Source: Corylus avellana (lineage: Eukaryota; Streptophyta; Magnoliopsida; Fagales; Betulaceae). Taken from it: a stretch of DNA of 64,000 bases. The notes beneath the pieces are model-generated. The model worked only from the letters and a program-made list of their open reading frames with translations. It did no database searches and was not told where the DNA came from. Position 1 is the stretch's first letter. Each line of letters begins with the position of its first letter. Positions 54,505-64,000 of this stretch are shown here, one piece after another. The position numbers and the translations under genes were made by a program. The stretch lies in assembly GCF_901000735.1 (NCBI RefSeq), contig NC_081545.1, forward strand, positions 22,970,134 to 23,034,133. The letters run 5' to 3'.

Positions 54505-55119
54505 TTTTTTAAATTACATACGGATCTAAGTCTTGTCGGATGTAGTCAGTGCCATCCAGCGGATCCACTTCATTATTCCTGGTCAATAGGAGCGACTCAC
54601 ACTCATGGTAGTTGACACTTTCATCATCAAAACCTTCACCTTGTCCAACGTCGTATACGTTTCTAGGTTTAGTCCTTACAACACAAGCCCAATCAGGGTC
54701 CCTTTCATCTTGGACGTAAAAAACTTGGTCAACTTGTGACGTTTGCACATATGGTTCATCAGTAATTTCCTGACCCGATGGACAAGGTGTTTGAAGCTGA
54801 CAAGCAGTATGCCATACTCGTCTACTTTGTACCCCCTGTCTCTCGTGTTGTCCGCCCAATCACACTTGAACAAAACATACTTAGTCCTGTCGAAGTACTC
54901 CACCTCAATTATTTCCGTCAACTTCCCATAGTACGTTTTGCCATCAACAGTTGGCACGCACACCCCGCTGTTCTGGGTCATTTTTTCAGCATCAAATGCA
55001 ATAGTGCAAAACAGCTTTCCGTTAACCACATATCTGTTATATCTGGTCGCTGTGGCCTTTGACCCTCTACAATGCGTTACCAGTTTGTCACCTATTTTCT
55101 TCCTTTGTCGATCGTCCAA
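54505..55119 (-). pseudogene. CACTA TNP2 C-terminal DUF4216 region, frameshifted
   Basis: Reads 'NSGVCVPTVDGKTYYGKLTE', 'YVLFKCDWADNTRD' and 'VDEYGILLVSFKHLVH', then a one-base frameshift near 54776, then 'ITDEPYVQTSQVDQVFYVQD' and 'RDPDWACVVRTKPRNVYDV'. The order SGV.VPT, VLFKCDW, Y.L.SQA.QVFYV and W.VV is the DUF4216 domain found at the C terminus of plant CACTA transposases. It sits about 60 bp after the TNP2 piece, without the intervening DUF4218 part, so an internal deletion has occurred. Confidence 0.85.
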
Positions 55120-55179
55120 TCGATCGACCTGTTAGCACATACGTACAATTGACCATAAGAAAGTTAGTTTTGTTAGTTG

Positions 55180-56817
55180 TTATGAACCAATAACTAAATA
55201 TAATGGGTCTGTCCTTGCCTTACCGGCATTCTCATCTCCATATGCCATATCTTGTAATTGTCTAAGAATGTCATCTCCACTTGGCACATCTGGGGCACAT
55301 TCAAATTCTTGTTTCCCGTCAAATGTTATTTTATTCCTCCTCCACGGATGATCAATAGGCAAGTATCGCCTGTGCCCCATATAACAAAATTTTCTGCCAT
55401 GCTTTAACCGCGTGGACTTCATCGAGTACATACAGCAAGGACATGCCTTCTCACCCCTGTTAGGCCACCCAGACAAATTTGCGTATGCTGGGAAGTCATT
55501 AATTGTCTACATCAACTGTGCCAGCAGCACAAAGTTCTTTTTTTTGGACACGTCAAATGTGCGTACACCTACAGTCCATAATTCTTGTAACTCCTCAATT
55601 AAGGGTTGTAGGTAGACATCTAGATCCATTCCAGGTGACTTTGGGCCCGGGATTATCAGAGATAGTATAAATGATGTTTGTTTCATGCACGTCCAAGGAG
55701 GCAAGTTGTACGGTACAAGCATTACAGGCCAAGTGCTGTGAGATGTGCTCATGTTCCCGAATGGATTAAATCCATCCGAGGTTAGTCCAAGCCTGACGTT
55801 CCTGCTGTCCGCCGAAAAGTCTGGATGCAAATTATCGAATGCCCTCCATGCTTCACCATCGGCCGGATGCCTCAATACACCGTCCTTAGTCCGACCTTCT
55901 GCATGCCACCTCATATAAGGAGCAGTATGCTCTGACATAAACAATCTCTGTAGCCGTGGTATGAGTGGAAACCACCGCAACACCTTGACCGGGCGTTTCT
56001 TACTCGATGATATGGGTTGCCCATCCTCATCCAACTGAATTTCATCCTTCCACTTAGATACTCCACAAACAGTACATGTATCCAAATCCTGATTGTTCTT
56101 CCAGAATAACATACAATTATTAGGACACGCTGTGATCTTCTCATACCCGAGGCCCATGTCCCTTAGAAACTTTTTTGCCTCATATGTATTAGCTGGCAAA
56201 GCTTCATCACTAGGAGGCAGCAACTGATTGATGAACTCAAGAAAAGATGAAAATATTGCGTTACTAAGTCCGCCAACACACTTCAAATTGTACAGATGTA
56301 CAGTAGCACTAAGCTTGCTATGTTTGGTCCCATCATGAAGTGGCTTCTCTGCCTTCTTAAGCAAGTTATTGTGCTTTAGTACGTCACCATCGTCAGTTGC
56401 TTCATTCACAGTTTCTTCATTCCCCTGCACCGCCACTTCAGGCTCACAATTGTCTTCCACGACACTGTGCATGCCGAATAGATCACGCAACATTGACTGC
56501 ATGGTTTCACCTTGTGCTGTGCCTATACCCTGATCTATGATCGTGGGAGTCGAAGTAGACACTGCAACAGAAGATCGAACAGGCCTCTCCCCGTGATAAT
56601 ACCAAGTTCTGTATGCAATCATTATTCCCTTACCTCCTGTCAAGTGGTCAAATACCAAATCCGACGGGTGGCGCTGCTTATTACGGCACACCTTACAGGG
56701 GCAGTGAATTTTTCCATCAGGGATTGTACAGTTCCTAACTGCAAACTCCACGAATGATCTACACCCGTCTCTGTATTCCCTCGTACCCCTAGACTTTGTT
56801 ATCCAATTCTTGTCCAT
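55180..56817 (-). pseudogene. CACTA TNP2-type transposase, nonsense mutation and C-terminal deletion
   Basis: ATG at 56817. Residues 1-77 are the transposase-associated domain ('GCRSFVEFAVRNCTIPDGKI', 'CPCKVCRN', 'YRTWYYHGE'). Residues about 175-436 belong to Transposase_21: 'LYNLKCVGGLSNAIFSSFLE', the Cys pair 'ACPNNCMLFW' and 'CTVCGVSKWKD', 'VLRWFPLIPRLQRLF', 'HPADGEAWRAFD', 'GLTSDGFNPFG', 'PGPKSPGMDLDVYLQPLIEE'. A TAG at 55507-55509 stands where 'QLMWTINDFPAYANL' normally has Trp, so TGG to TAG. The frame then continues in phase ('TINDFPAYANLSGWP', 'CCMYSMKSTRLKHGRKFCYM') to a stop at 55180. The usual later part, up to DUF4218, is missing. Confidence 0.9.
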
Positions 56818-57774
56818 AGCTTTAGTTACTGTAACCCTAACTGAATAAAATAAATCTAAGTTAGTTAGTTAGATGTTATTTTTTTTTTTCTTTTGTGTAT
56901 TTGTTTAAGTACATCATTACAATTTTTTGCATATTTTTTACAAATAAACATACACATTAAGTATTAATTATAACATCTACAGAATCAAAATTTGCAAAAC
57001 CTAAATAAAATTAAAGTCAAAATTTAAAAATATTTGACATGCTACATGGGGAACCTAGATAAAATATATGTGGCTATCTTATTTGTTGCAAATTTTTTGT
57101 TTTCGTTTTTTATGACATTTACATAATCTGAAGTTGTAAGACCTAAATTAATTATTTTGTTATATAGGGGGATCCTAAATAAATTAGATATACCTAGCTA
57201 GGTTAAATATTGGTTTTCTTTTGTCCGCTTATTATAACATTATGCATTTGTATGGGAAGTGTATATAAAACAAATCAAGCAACCTATGTTAGTCGTTTCT
57301 TACTTTCTTTTTTCGATCTTAGCATGTACATACTTATTATAAATTTACAAAATTTAATCATAAATTAACGATCGACCAAAGTAGATATGCATTTCTTATT
57401 TGTATATATATATATATTTTTTTTGGTTACAACAATGTGCAAAAAAAAAAAAACCTACACAAATATGGGTCTAAATGTAAATGCAAAATTCTATACAAAA
57501 AAACCTAATTTCAAACTATATATGAGGGTATGTAATTTTGCATGCATGCATGCAAATACATTAAACAATATTTTCACCATATACAAAACATATATGTCAA
57601 ACAAGTAATATTACATAACATAAATCTTAAGCAAATAAATTAATTAGCTAACATGTAAAAAAAATTAAATTTGCTAATATAATTAACTACATCAACAATA
57701 TATAATAATATATTTATATAATCTATATATAATCTATATATTAATTTATATAAATAAATAAATAAATTAGTTTA

Positions 57775-57808
<34 letters not shown>
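56818..57808. other. Non-coding 5' side of the CACTA transposase gene
   Basis: AT-rich with no exons recognised. Expected to hold leader or intron sequence of the minus-strand transposase transcript. Contains an (AT)n tract at 57780-57806. Confidence 0.45.
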
Positions 57809-57809
<1 letters not shown>

Positions 57810-57884
57810 CAGTGTGTATATATATATACACACTGATATATATATATATAAATTTTAAAATCAGGTATATATATACCTGATTTT
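57809..57884. repeat. Two successive perfect 28-bp palindromes
   Basis: 57809-57836 is a perfect palindrome whose half is tcagtgtgtatata. 57857-57884 is another whose half is aaaatcaggtatat. They are separated by 20 bases of AT repeat and lie between the transposase gene and its CT-rich presumed leader. They could be structure-forming DNA, protein binding sites or products of AT-tract instability. Confidence 0.9.
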
Positions 57885-58225
57885 TGAGAGTTGATCGGGA
57901 AAGGCTTGGTTGCCGGAGGGAGCAGCGGCAGAGACGGACGCCGGTGAGAGAGAGAAGCACCACTGAGGGAAAGAGAGAACCACCGAGAGAGAGAGAGAGA
58001 GAGAGAGAGAACGCGTGTGAATGGCTGGGTTGAGAGAGAGCACGCGGGTGAGAGAGATTCTGCGCGCAGAGGGGGCTGATGAAGAAAAAAAAATGGCGAA
58101 GGAAAATGGGTTTGGCCTGAGTTGCGCGGGGGAGAGAAAGAAACAGAGGGAAGGAAGAAAGAAGGGAGAAAAAAAGGGAAGGGCCTACTCGGTGGAGAGG
58201 TTTTGACGCGGCCACTGCAAAATGA
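57885..58225 (-). other. GA-rich, GC-elevated region, presumed leader of the CACTA genes
   Basis: On the minus strand it is CT-rich and resembles a 5' leader. It has a (GA)n tract at 57983-58010. An apparent 145-residue minus-strand frame across it is low-complexity Ser/Leu sequence and is not called as a gene. The small CACTA at 7491 has a comparable CT-rich centre. Confidence 0.4.
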
Positions 58226-58785
58226 AGAACTCTATTAATTTTTTTCTTTTTTTGTAAAATTTAAATTTAAATTTCAAAAAATATACAATTTTAATTTATA
58301 CCATTATTTATTATATCAATTTTTCTCTTTGTATAACACATTATCCATACAATATACTTAAAATTAATTAAATGATAAACAAATTAATACTCTAAACGTA
58401 CAAATAATAAAATTCATTTGTTTAATTAATATTACTAGCTAGAATTATTTATGGATGAGAATTTCATATAACATATGAATGAAATGTTTGATTCATATGC
58501 ATGTAATAATATTAATTGTACAATAGTATATGATTATAATACTAGCTAATTGGCATGCATGTGATATATATATACACATATATACTAATTAATTTATACT
58601 AATATGATATAATTAATTTTTTATACCAATTGAAATCTTAATTTTATATATGCTAAGTAATTTATACCAATATGATAAACTATAATTTCCTTTCCAATAA
58701 AAATTAATTTTTTATGCCAATTAACATTAATTGTTTTTTAATACATATTTTTTTATATCAAAATTAAAATTAATTTTGATATATA

Positions 58786-58885
58786 NNNNNNNNNNNNNNN
58801 NNNNNNNNNNNNNNNNNNNNNNNNNNNNNNNNNNNNNNNNNNNNNNNNNNNNNNNNNNNNNNNNNNNNNNNNNNNNNNNNNNNNN
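58786..58885. other. Assembly gap, exactly 100 N
   Basis: Lies where the distal CACTA terminus is expected. A (CT)n tract (58886-58909) follows. Confidence 0.95.
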
Positions 58886-59959
58886 CTCTCTCTCTCTCTC
58901 TCTCTCTCTATAAATTTTCAAGGTTTAGTTCATCATTTCAACGCTAGCCTTATTAATCTTCAAAAGGTCTATTAGTATTTTGATTAGATTACCCAAACCC
59001 TAGCAGGAAAAAAAAAATTGAAAAAACAAATCAAAGCAACAAATTAAATGTACATACCAGTGGGAGGAGGTCGGCTGGAGTAGCTGAAGAGGGGGAGGAG
59101 TCCGGTGGAGCGAGGACGGCAGGTGTAGCCGAAGAGGGGGAGGAGTCCGGTGGAGCGAGATCGAGCCAAGTACTGGACGAGACGTCTGTGAGAATCCGTA
59201 GGGGGAAGAGGTCGGAGAGGGAGAGAGAGAGAGAGAAGGAGCTGAGCGAAAGAGTGAGATCAGAGGCGTGAGAGAGAGAGAGAGCTTTCGCCTGAGAAAG
59301 AGAGATTCTGCCTAAGAGAAATGCAGTACGATAAAGACATCTTAAACTTGAAACCAATAAACGAGTGTGGAGTGAAATTTTGTTTGATAGTAAAATGGAT
59401 ATTTTGACCTTCTTGAATTCTTTGCTTCTTGTTCTTTATAGTTAAATCAAACAAGGTTATTTTGGTCTATTAACCTAAAGATCTTTAATGCTATCTTCTC
59501 AGTGGGTGGGCTTCTAATTATTATTTTTTTAATTATTAATTAGAATAATTATTGGGTCAATAATTTTAATGCACATCATTAAGTAGGTTACACAACTCTC
59601 TCACATCTCTCATTGGTGGATAACCTTTTCATTAAAAACTAATAATATGATAATCTTGTGTGTTAGTGCCCAGCAACCAAATGAAAATTCGGGAAAAAAA
59701 AAAAAGGTAAAAAGTTGAGACTGGTTAGTGATGAACTTAGGATTGAACATGCTTCACCTATATATTTATATTTTATATATAATTACATAATATAGTTTAT
59801 TATTAAGTACACTGATTGTACGTAACAAAACTTTTTGTTCTTTCTTCTTTTTTCTTTTTTGCTGGAACCTACACTTGGCTACGTGTTACATACTTGAGCT
59901 ATATATACTTCATTTAGAGGGTGGAGATATTCTCGTTATAAATTTATTCCATGACAAAA
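58886..59959. other. No supported gene; contains a 48-bp tandem duplication
   Basis: 'gaagagggggaggagtccgg' recurs at about 59085 and 59133, giving a repeated 'LAPPDSSPSSATPA' in a minus-strand frame (59031-59357) that is otherwise Ser/Leu low-complexity. It may be leader sequence of a transposon. The rest is AT-rich. Confidence 0.4.
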
Positions 59960-59967
59960 CTTTTACC

Positions 59968-60535
59968 TAGGGATGCCAACTCGGTCTGGTTTTTCGATTT
60001 TTGGCTAAAATTGGAACCGGAACTGGAATCGAAACCCCAGTTAACAGGGGTCCCGGTTACCGGCCGGTTCCGGTTTTACCCAGTCCGATAACCGGTTTTT
60101 GAATAAAATTGGTTTTTGGGCTTATTTTAGGTGTTGGGCCTAAAATAAGCCCTTTCATAAATTGGCTCATTTTTTTTAAAAAAATTATTAGTCTTTTTGT
60201 CTAGATTAAAAAGGTTTTGTTATGATTGTTCCAAATAATTAAAAAATAAACCTAAAAAAACCCAAAAATCCTAAAAAATCAACGTTTTTAATATAATATA
60301 TATATTATATTAAAAACATTAAAAAATATTCATAGAGATTATCCTAAGTGTAAAAAAATTATATATATTAAATAAAATATAAACCCGATTCCGGTATTCC
60401 CGGTAAAAACCGGGTACCAAAAACCGGGACCGGAGCCAGGGTACCCGGTTTTTGAATTTTTCAAACCGGAACCAGAACCGGGTTCCCAGTTTTCCGATTC
60501 CGGTTCCGATTTTCCAGTAATTTTTGACACTCCTA
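59968..60535. mobile_element. hAT-like non-autonomous element rich in CCGGTT, exact 8-bp target duplication
   Basis: The left end tagggatgccaac and right end tttgacactccta are imperfect inverted repeats. The flanks are cttttacc at 59960-59967 and 60536-60543, an exact 8-bp duplication as expected for hAT. Both subterminal regions are dense in 'ccggttccgg' and 'aaccggaacc' motifs. No transposase. Confidence 0.88.
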
Positions 60536-60563
60536 CTTTTACCCATTGGCTTTTTTTTTTTTT

Positions 60564-60730
60564 NNNNNNNNNNNNNNNNNNNNNNNNNNNNNNNNNNNNN
60601 NNNNNNNNNNNNNNNNNNNNNNNNNNNNNNNNNNNNNNNNNNNNNNNNNNNNNNNNNNNNNNNNNNNNNNNNNNNNNNNNNNNNNNNNNNNNNNNNNNNN
60701 NNNNNNNNNNNNNNNNNNNNNNNNNNNNNN
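60564..60730. other. Assembly gap, 167 N
   Basis: Follows a T run. The sequence changes abruptly to a GC-balanced block (60731-60830) on the other side. Confidence 0.95.
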
Positions 60731-61734
60731 TTATTTAGGCCCCCGTTGTCCGCTCATCATGGACGGATAAGAGGAAAGCCTAACTGCTCGTAACATGGCT
60801 GAACACCCGGATAGCGGAACAAGCCAGTTAATTACTAGTCACCTTTACGGTGTTAATGCATGTGATTAAACCTCATAAGATGGTATACACAAAAATGAGT
60901 ATTTTTTTTTGAATTCAAGTGACGTCTCAACATCATATCAAAGCTCTATTTCAGAGCTTCCCTATCAACAATAATTTTTTATTTTTTATTTTTTATTTTT
61001 TTTGGATGCGGGACAATAGAAAAGAAAAGGAAAAAGCTGTGTAACATTCGGATGAGCCCAATTGGGCGGTGTAGCCATTTTTTCTGTTATGGGCAGGATA
61101 CAATAAAAAAACAAAGAAATGTGGTGGCCCATTGTGACTTTTGGACTCAACCCTTGGTGCCAAAAGCCCAGATGGCTTCTGGGCTTTTGGTGGCCCAATC
61201 AACTCTTCTTTCTTTCTTTCTTCCTTTTTTTTAATATATATATATCTCTCTTAAACAATTTGATTCAAGATAGGAAATTAGAAAAGTATGGCAGTCTAGA
61301 ATCACTAATAAATTTTAAACGCCTAAAAAAAAAAAAAAAAAAGGCATTACCTTGGGTGAACTGGGCCTTTTCATGTTCATCTCTATTGCAAGTTTGTGAT
61401 TGTGAGCCAAATTTCCTCCCCTTAACAACGAGTTGTTGAGCCAAATTTCATCGAAGCTTTTATTAATTCTATTTAAATAAACATGCATGACGGTAATGAG
61501 ATAACAATGATAATAAAATATTAATCCTAATATAACGTTGATAACTAAGCTTATCTTATATTTAATAACAAGATAAGCCAAATTAGCCAATCTTCCCACT
61601 CCTAGCCATAAAAGAATGAAGAATTCTAACTATTGGGAATTGTGTTGACGGGCCCGCACAACGTACAAAACTCACATGGAAAGGCTGAAACTTGGCCCAC
61701 AAGCTCGGTTCCATCCCACCATTTAGTCTATACA
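60731..61734. other. No supported gene
   Basis: 60731-60830 is GC-balanced but unassigned. A perfect 12-bp stem (ccaaaagcccag / ctgggcttttgg) with a 7-base loop lies at 61160-61190. An (AT)n tract and A runs follow. Confidence 0.4.
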
Positions 61735-62005
61735 AAATTCCTAGCGTAAGGATGTTAGTCTATGCAAAATTTCATGTGTTGATGAAATTTTGAAAGGCAG
61801 CGGAGACATTCTCCTCTATTATTTGTTTGAATTTATTTGATTTTGCAAGAAAAGAAGTTCTCAACTAAACTTTTAAATTTAATGAAACATGAAAGCACTT
61901 TAGATTTCTGACATACAAGAAACAACCAAGAAAAACGAGAAAAGTCATCAATAAAAATGACAAAATTTACAGCCACCAATTGTTAAAATAGGAGAGGTCC
62001 ACACA
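61735..62005 (-). pseudogene. Ty1/copia retrotransposon integrase core fragment, frameshifted
   Basis: The minus strand reads 'VWTSPILTIGGCKF', then after a frameshift 'FVIFIDDFSRFSWLFLVCQK', 'SKVLSCFIKFKSLVENFFSC' and 'KIK', then after another shift 'IQTNNRGECLRCLSKFHQH'. The order matches the copia integrase core: W..SP..S.GG, VIFIDD.SR..W, K.LVE, then the second catalytic block usually written as LQSDNGGE, here degraded to QTNNRGE so that its Asp has become Asn. No LTRs, reverse transcriptase or gag were found around it. Confidence 0.75.
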
Positions 62006-64000
62006 TAAAATGGCTATTTTGTACCCTCCAATAATAGCTTGCCACATCAATTTAGTTAACCAAACACTATAAGCTAAGAATTGAGGTATAGTCATTCAAC
62101 TTGTTGTATAGCATTGTATACCACCTCTTTATTAAAATTTCTTGTGACCCATTCATTGTCCTAAGCGACATAATGTGTAGTCATGATAGAGCTGTTGGAA
62201 CATTCTTGCCTTCTAAGCCAAAACTTCAAATTTTTTTTCCCTCGTGCAACAGACAACTCATGAGCTTGGTTCATAGTTGAAGAAATGTTTGAAAGCTTAA
62301 ATAATCCATTAGCAAGTGGATTCTCACAAGAAATCTTTATTTAGATGCACCCCATTTAAATCTTTGTTTGTTATTACGTTTAATCAGCTATTTACTACTC
62401 ATAAAATCTATCTCCCTTGACATCTACACATATGAAAAGTGCTAGAGAACCAAACAAATGAACCAAGAAAAATTTTTAAATTGACATGGCAAACCGTGAG
62501 TGGCAGACAAAGGAGAGGGAATTGCATTTTTTTAATTTAAAAATCCTTACTACGTCAGTTTAAAAAAAAAAAAAAAAATGTGTTCATTTATTTGACTCCA
62601 TAGCACTTCTCTATACATATAAAGGGTTTCAATTATAACATGAACTTTCAGAAAATAATATATATAAAGGGTTTCAATTATAATATGAAATTTCACGAAA
62701 TAAAAGTAATATCCATTTCTTATCGTTACTCTCTTGTAGATAAACACGTTCATCCATACAAATAAAAATAAAAAATTCTTTCTTTTCGTAATCATCTACC
62801 CAGCCTTTGGACAAAAACATCAATTAATATTCAGCCATTTCTAAGGTTAGGTGCAATAGAAAACCAGCAGAAAAAGATATATGTTATTGGCAAAATAATC
62901 AAGAAAATGGGAGGTAGATCTTGAGAGTTGGGCTTTCCGCTTTCGGATTTGTGAGCAATGAGCATAGCATGCAGAGATCAGAAGATTACTATCCCATCGT
63001 TTTCTTGCTTTAAACTTTTTTTCTTTTGGATTTTACCGATTCAAATTTATTGGGTCCGAATCTCATGCATGTAGTAACAATTAGCCATAAGTACTCGCTT
63101 AATAATGAAGAAAAAATAATTAAAAAACTCATTTCATCATTAAGAAATCGATTAGTTTAACATGGTATACTATTAATTAATTGGACAATAAATTGACAGA
63201 AAAACCTATTTGAAATCAAAAGAAAATTTAAAAACCTTATTTCATAATAATTCTAATATGAAAATAATTATAATATATATTCATCGTGTTATGGATCTGT
63301 AACACTCCTTTCCCCTTAATAGCAGCTATTTAGAATTGATCAAAGCTCGTGGAGCACAATGACCATGACCATGCACAAATACTTGGACACAAAAAAATAT
63401 TTGAATCCAAAAAATCTCTTGAAATCCTCTTCCAAAGTGATGAAGGCTTTACTCTAATAGGTTTCTTTAATGAGTGTCACACCAAAGGCATCAACAACTC
63501 CTTTTTTTTTTTTTTTGGTGATAAAAGGTGGAGATTTGTCAAGATTTTCAAGCAAAGCCCAAAGAAAACATTAGACATAAGGAGCATCACTTGGCTTTAT
63601 TTATTTTTTATTTTTTTTCCTCTTTCTAGGCCACATGAAAAAAGACAAATCTTCATCTCCTCTGTGTGTACCTCAACCTCAAAAATAGACACTTTTGAAA
63701 TGCAGAGCAAGTAATAGTCTTCCAAGGTTGAGACTCAAACGTGGATGCCAACTAGGAAGCTACTGATGCAATGGCGCTGGAGGATTTGGTGCAGCAATTT
63801 ATAGGTCGGTGGCTGGGATTGCGGTGCTGCAATATGGGGCTAGCTAGGCGGCGGCTTGGTGTGGTGCTTTGTAGTCTGAGGTGTTGTGGGTTGTGGGAGT
63901 TGATGGCAGCACAAGCCGTGAGAGAGATGATGCGATGTGGTATGGGTTTGTGTGGTGGGCTTTGGTCGAGAAGTTCTTTTTCTTTGAATTGTGGGTGAGA
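62006..64000. other. AT-rich intergenic sequence, no supported gene
   Basis: A doubled 'tataaagggtttcaattata' block lies at about 62619 and 62664. An ATG frame at 63349-63714 (121 residues) is rich in Phe/Lys from homopolymer runs and has no known motif. The last 250 bases are G-rich ('ggcggcttggtgtggtgc'), unlike the rest, and may be the edge of another element or gene that continues past the window. Confidence 0.35.

Larger units (their letters stand above)
52007..58785 (-). mobile_element. Large CACTA (En/Spm) transposon, defective; distal end lost in gap
   Basis: Starts CACTACAAAAAAAA at 52007, followed by subterminal 'gacgtgtc' and 'gacacgtcaa' motifs like those of the small CACTA at 7491. 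52135-52260 is an inverted match of 58690-58785 (for example 'aacaattaatgttaatt' against 'aattaacattaattgtttt'), so the two subterminal regions face each other. The far terminus itself would lie in the 100-N gap at 58786-58885. Genes are on the minus strand: TNP2-type transposase (55180-56817), DUF4216 region (54505-55119) and a TNPA-like Transposase_24 gene (53262-54248). All are broken. The element is over 6.7 kb. Confidence 0.88.

Noticed and set aside
57778..58215. 145-codon minus-strand frame rich in Ser and Leu
   Set aside because: It covers the (GA)n tract and palindromes. Its composition follows from CT repeats, and it looks like untranslated leader of the CACTA gene.
59031..59357. 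108-codon minus-strand frame with repeated Pro/Ser units
   Set aside because: Low-complexity CT-derived sequence with a tandem duplication and no recognisable domain. Kept only as a repeat note.
60731..60830. GC-balanced block after the gap, considered as an LTR or tRNA-like sequence
   Set aside because: No matching second copy, no terminal TG..CA pair and no recognisable folding. Left unassigned.
63349..63714. 121-codon frame starting with ATG
   Set aside because: Contains homopolymer-derived Phe runs and no family signature. The surroundings show no exon structure.
63771..63998. 75-codon frame at the window end
   Set aside because: Trp/Cys/Gly-rich reading of G-rich DNA. No motif, and truncated by the window edge.
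1..64000. CRISPR arrays, bacterial operons, integrons and tRNA genes
   Set aside because: No regularly spaced direct repeats with unique spacers, no bacterial gene organisation, and no cloverleaf-compatible sequence with a proper T-loop was seen.

Overview
This window looks like intergenic, transposon-rich DNA from a flowering plant, probably a woody eudicot. The signs are AT-rich sequence with many (AT)n tracts, GT-AG introns, plant gene families (DUF604 glycosyltransferase, GH1 beta-glucosidase, acyl-activating enzyme, plastid ribonucleoprotein, UTP20) and plant DNA transposons (CACTA, hAT, Mutator-type and Tourist-type MITEs). The species cannot be named from this sequence alone. Six runs of N break the assembly, at about 8.27, 26.55, 36.87-37.47, 48.31-48.41, 52.80-52.90 and 58.79-58.89 kb, and a seventh lies at 60.56-60.73 kb. 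Several sit inside dinucleotide repeats.

Layout. 0-9.1 kb is a stack of nested elements. Two copies of a GAGCTCG-rich hAT-like element, three copies of a non-coding retroelement, three MITEs and one complete small CACTA element (7491-8817, target duplication ATA) are inserted into one another. 9.1-12.7 kb holds a candidate small membrane-protein exon, a LINE tail, a Tourist-like MITE and a frameshifted Rumi-like O-glucosyltransferase fragment. 13-23 kb is T-rich intron-like DNA with two GC-rich first-exon-like islands and a striking spacerless palindrome made from a beta-glucosidase gene fragment (17069-18195). 22-27 kb is an inverted repeat with arms of over 800 bp around minus-strand exons of a CP31-like RNA-binding protein. 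30.2-30.5 kb is one UTP20 exon. 31.9-35.4 kb is a 5'-truncated LINE whose reading frame is almost intact.

40.0-41.7 kb carries the only gene that looks complete: a three-exon DUF604 (GT31-related) glycosyltransferase of 482 residues on the minus strand. 46.4-48.3 kb is the 3' part of an AAE3-like oxalate-CoA ligase, broken by a 4-bp duplication and cut off by a gap. A second LINE copy, closely similar to the first, begins immediately after the gap. 52.0-58.8 kb is a large CACTA transposon on the minus strand with recognisable but ruined TNP2-type and TNPA-like genes. 60.0-60.5 kb is a CCGGTT-rich hAT element with an exact 8-bp target duplication, and 61.7-62.0 kb is a decayed Ty1/copia integrase fragment.

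How it fits together. Apart from the DUF604 gene and perhaps the small membrane-protein exon, the gene content is broken copies and mobile elements. There is no operon or pathway. The most interesting structures are the beta-glucosidase hairpin (a plausible small-RNA source), the layered insertions that give a relative order of transposition, and paired perfect palindromes near the presumed promoter of the CACTA element. All homology calls are from reading the translations by eye. No database search was possible.
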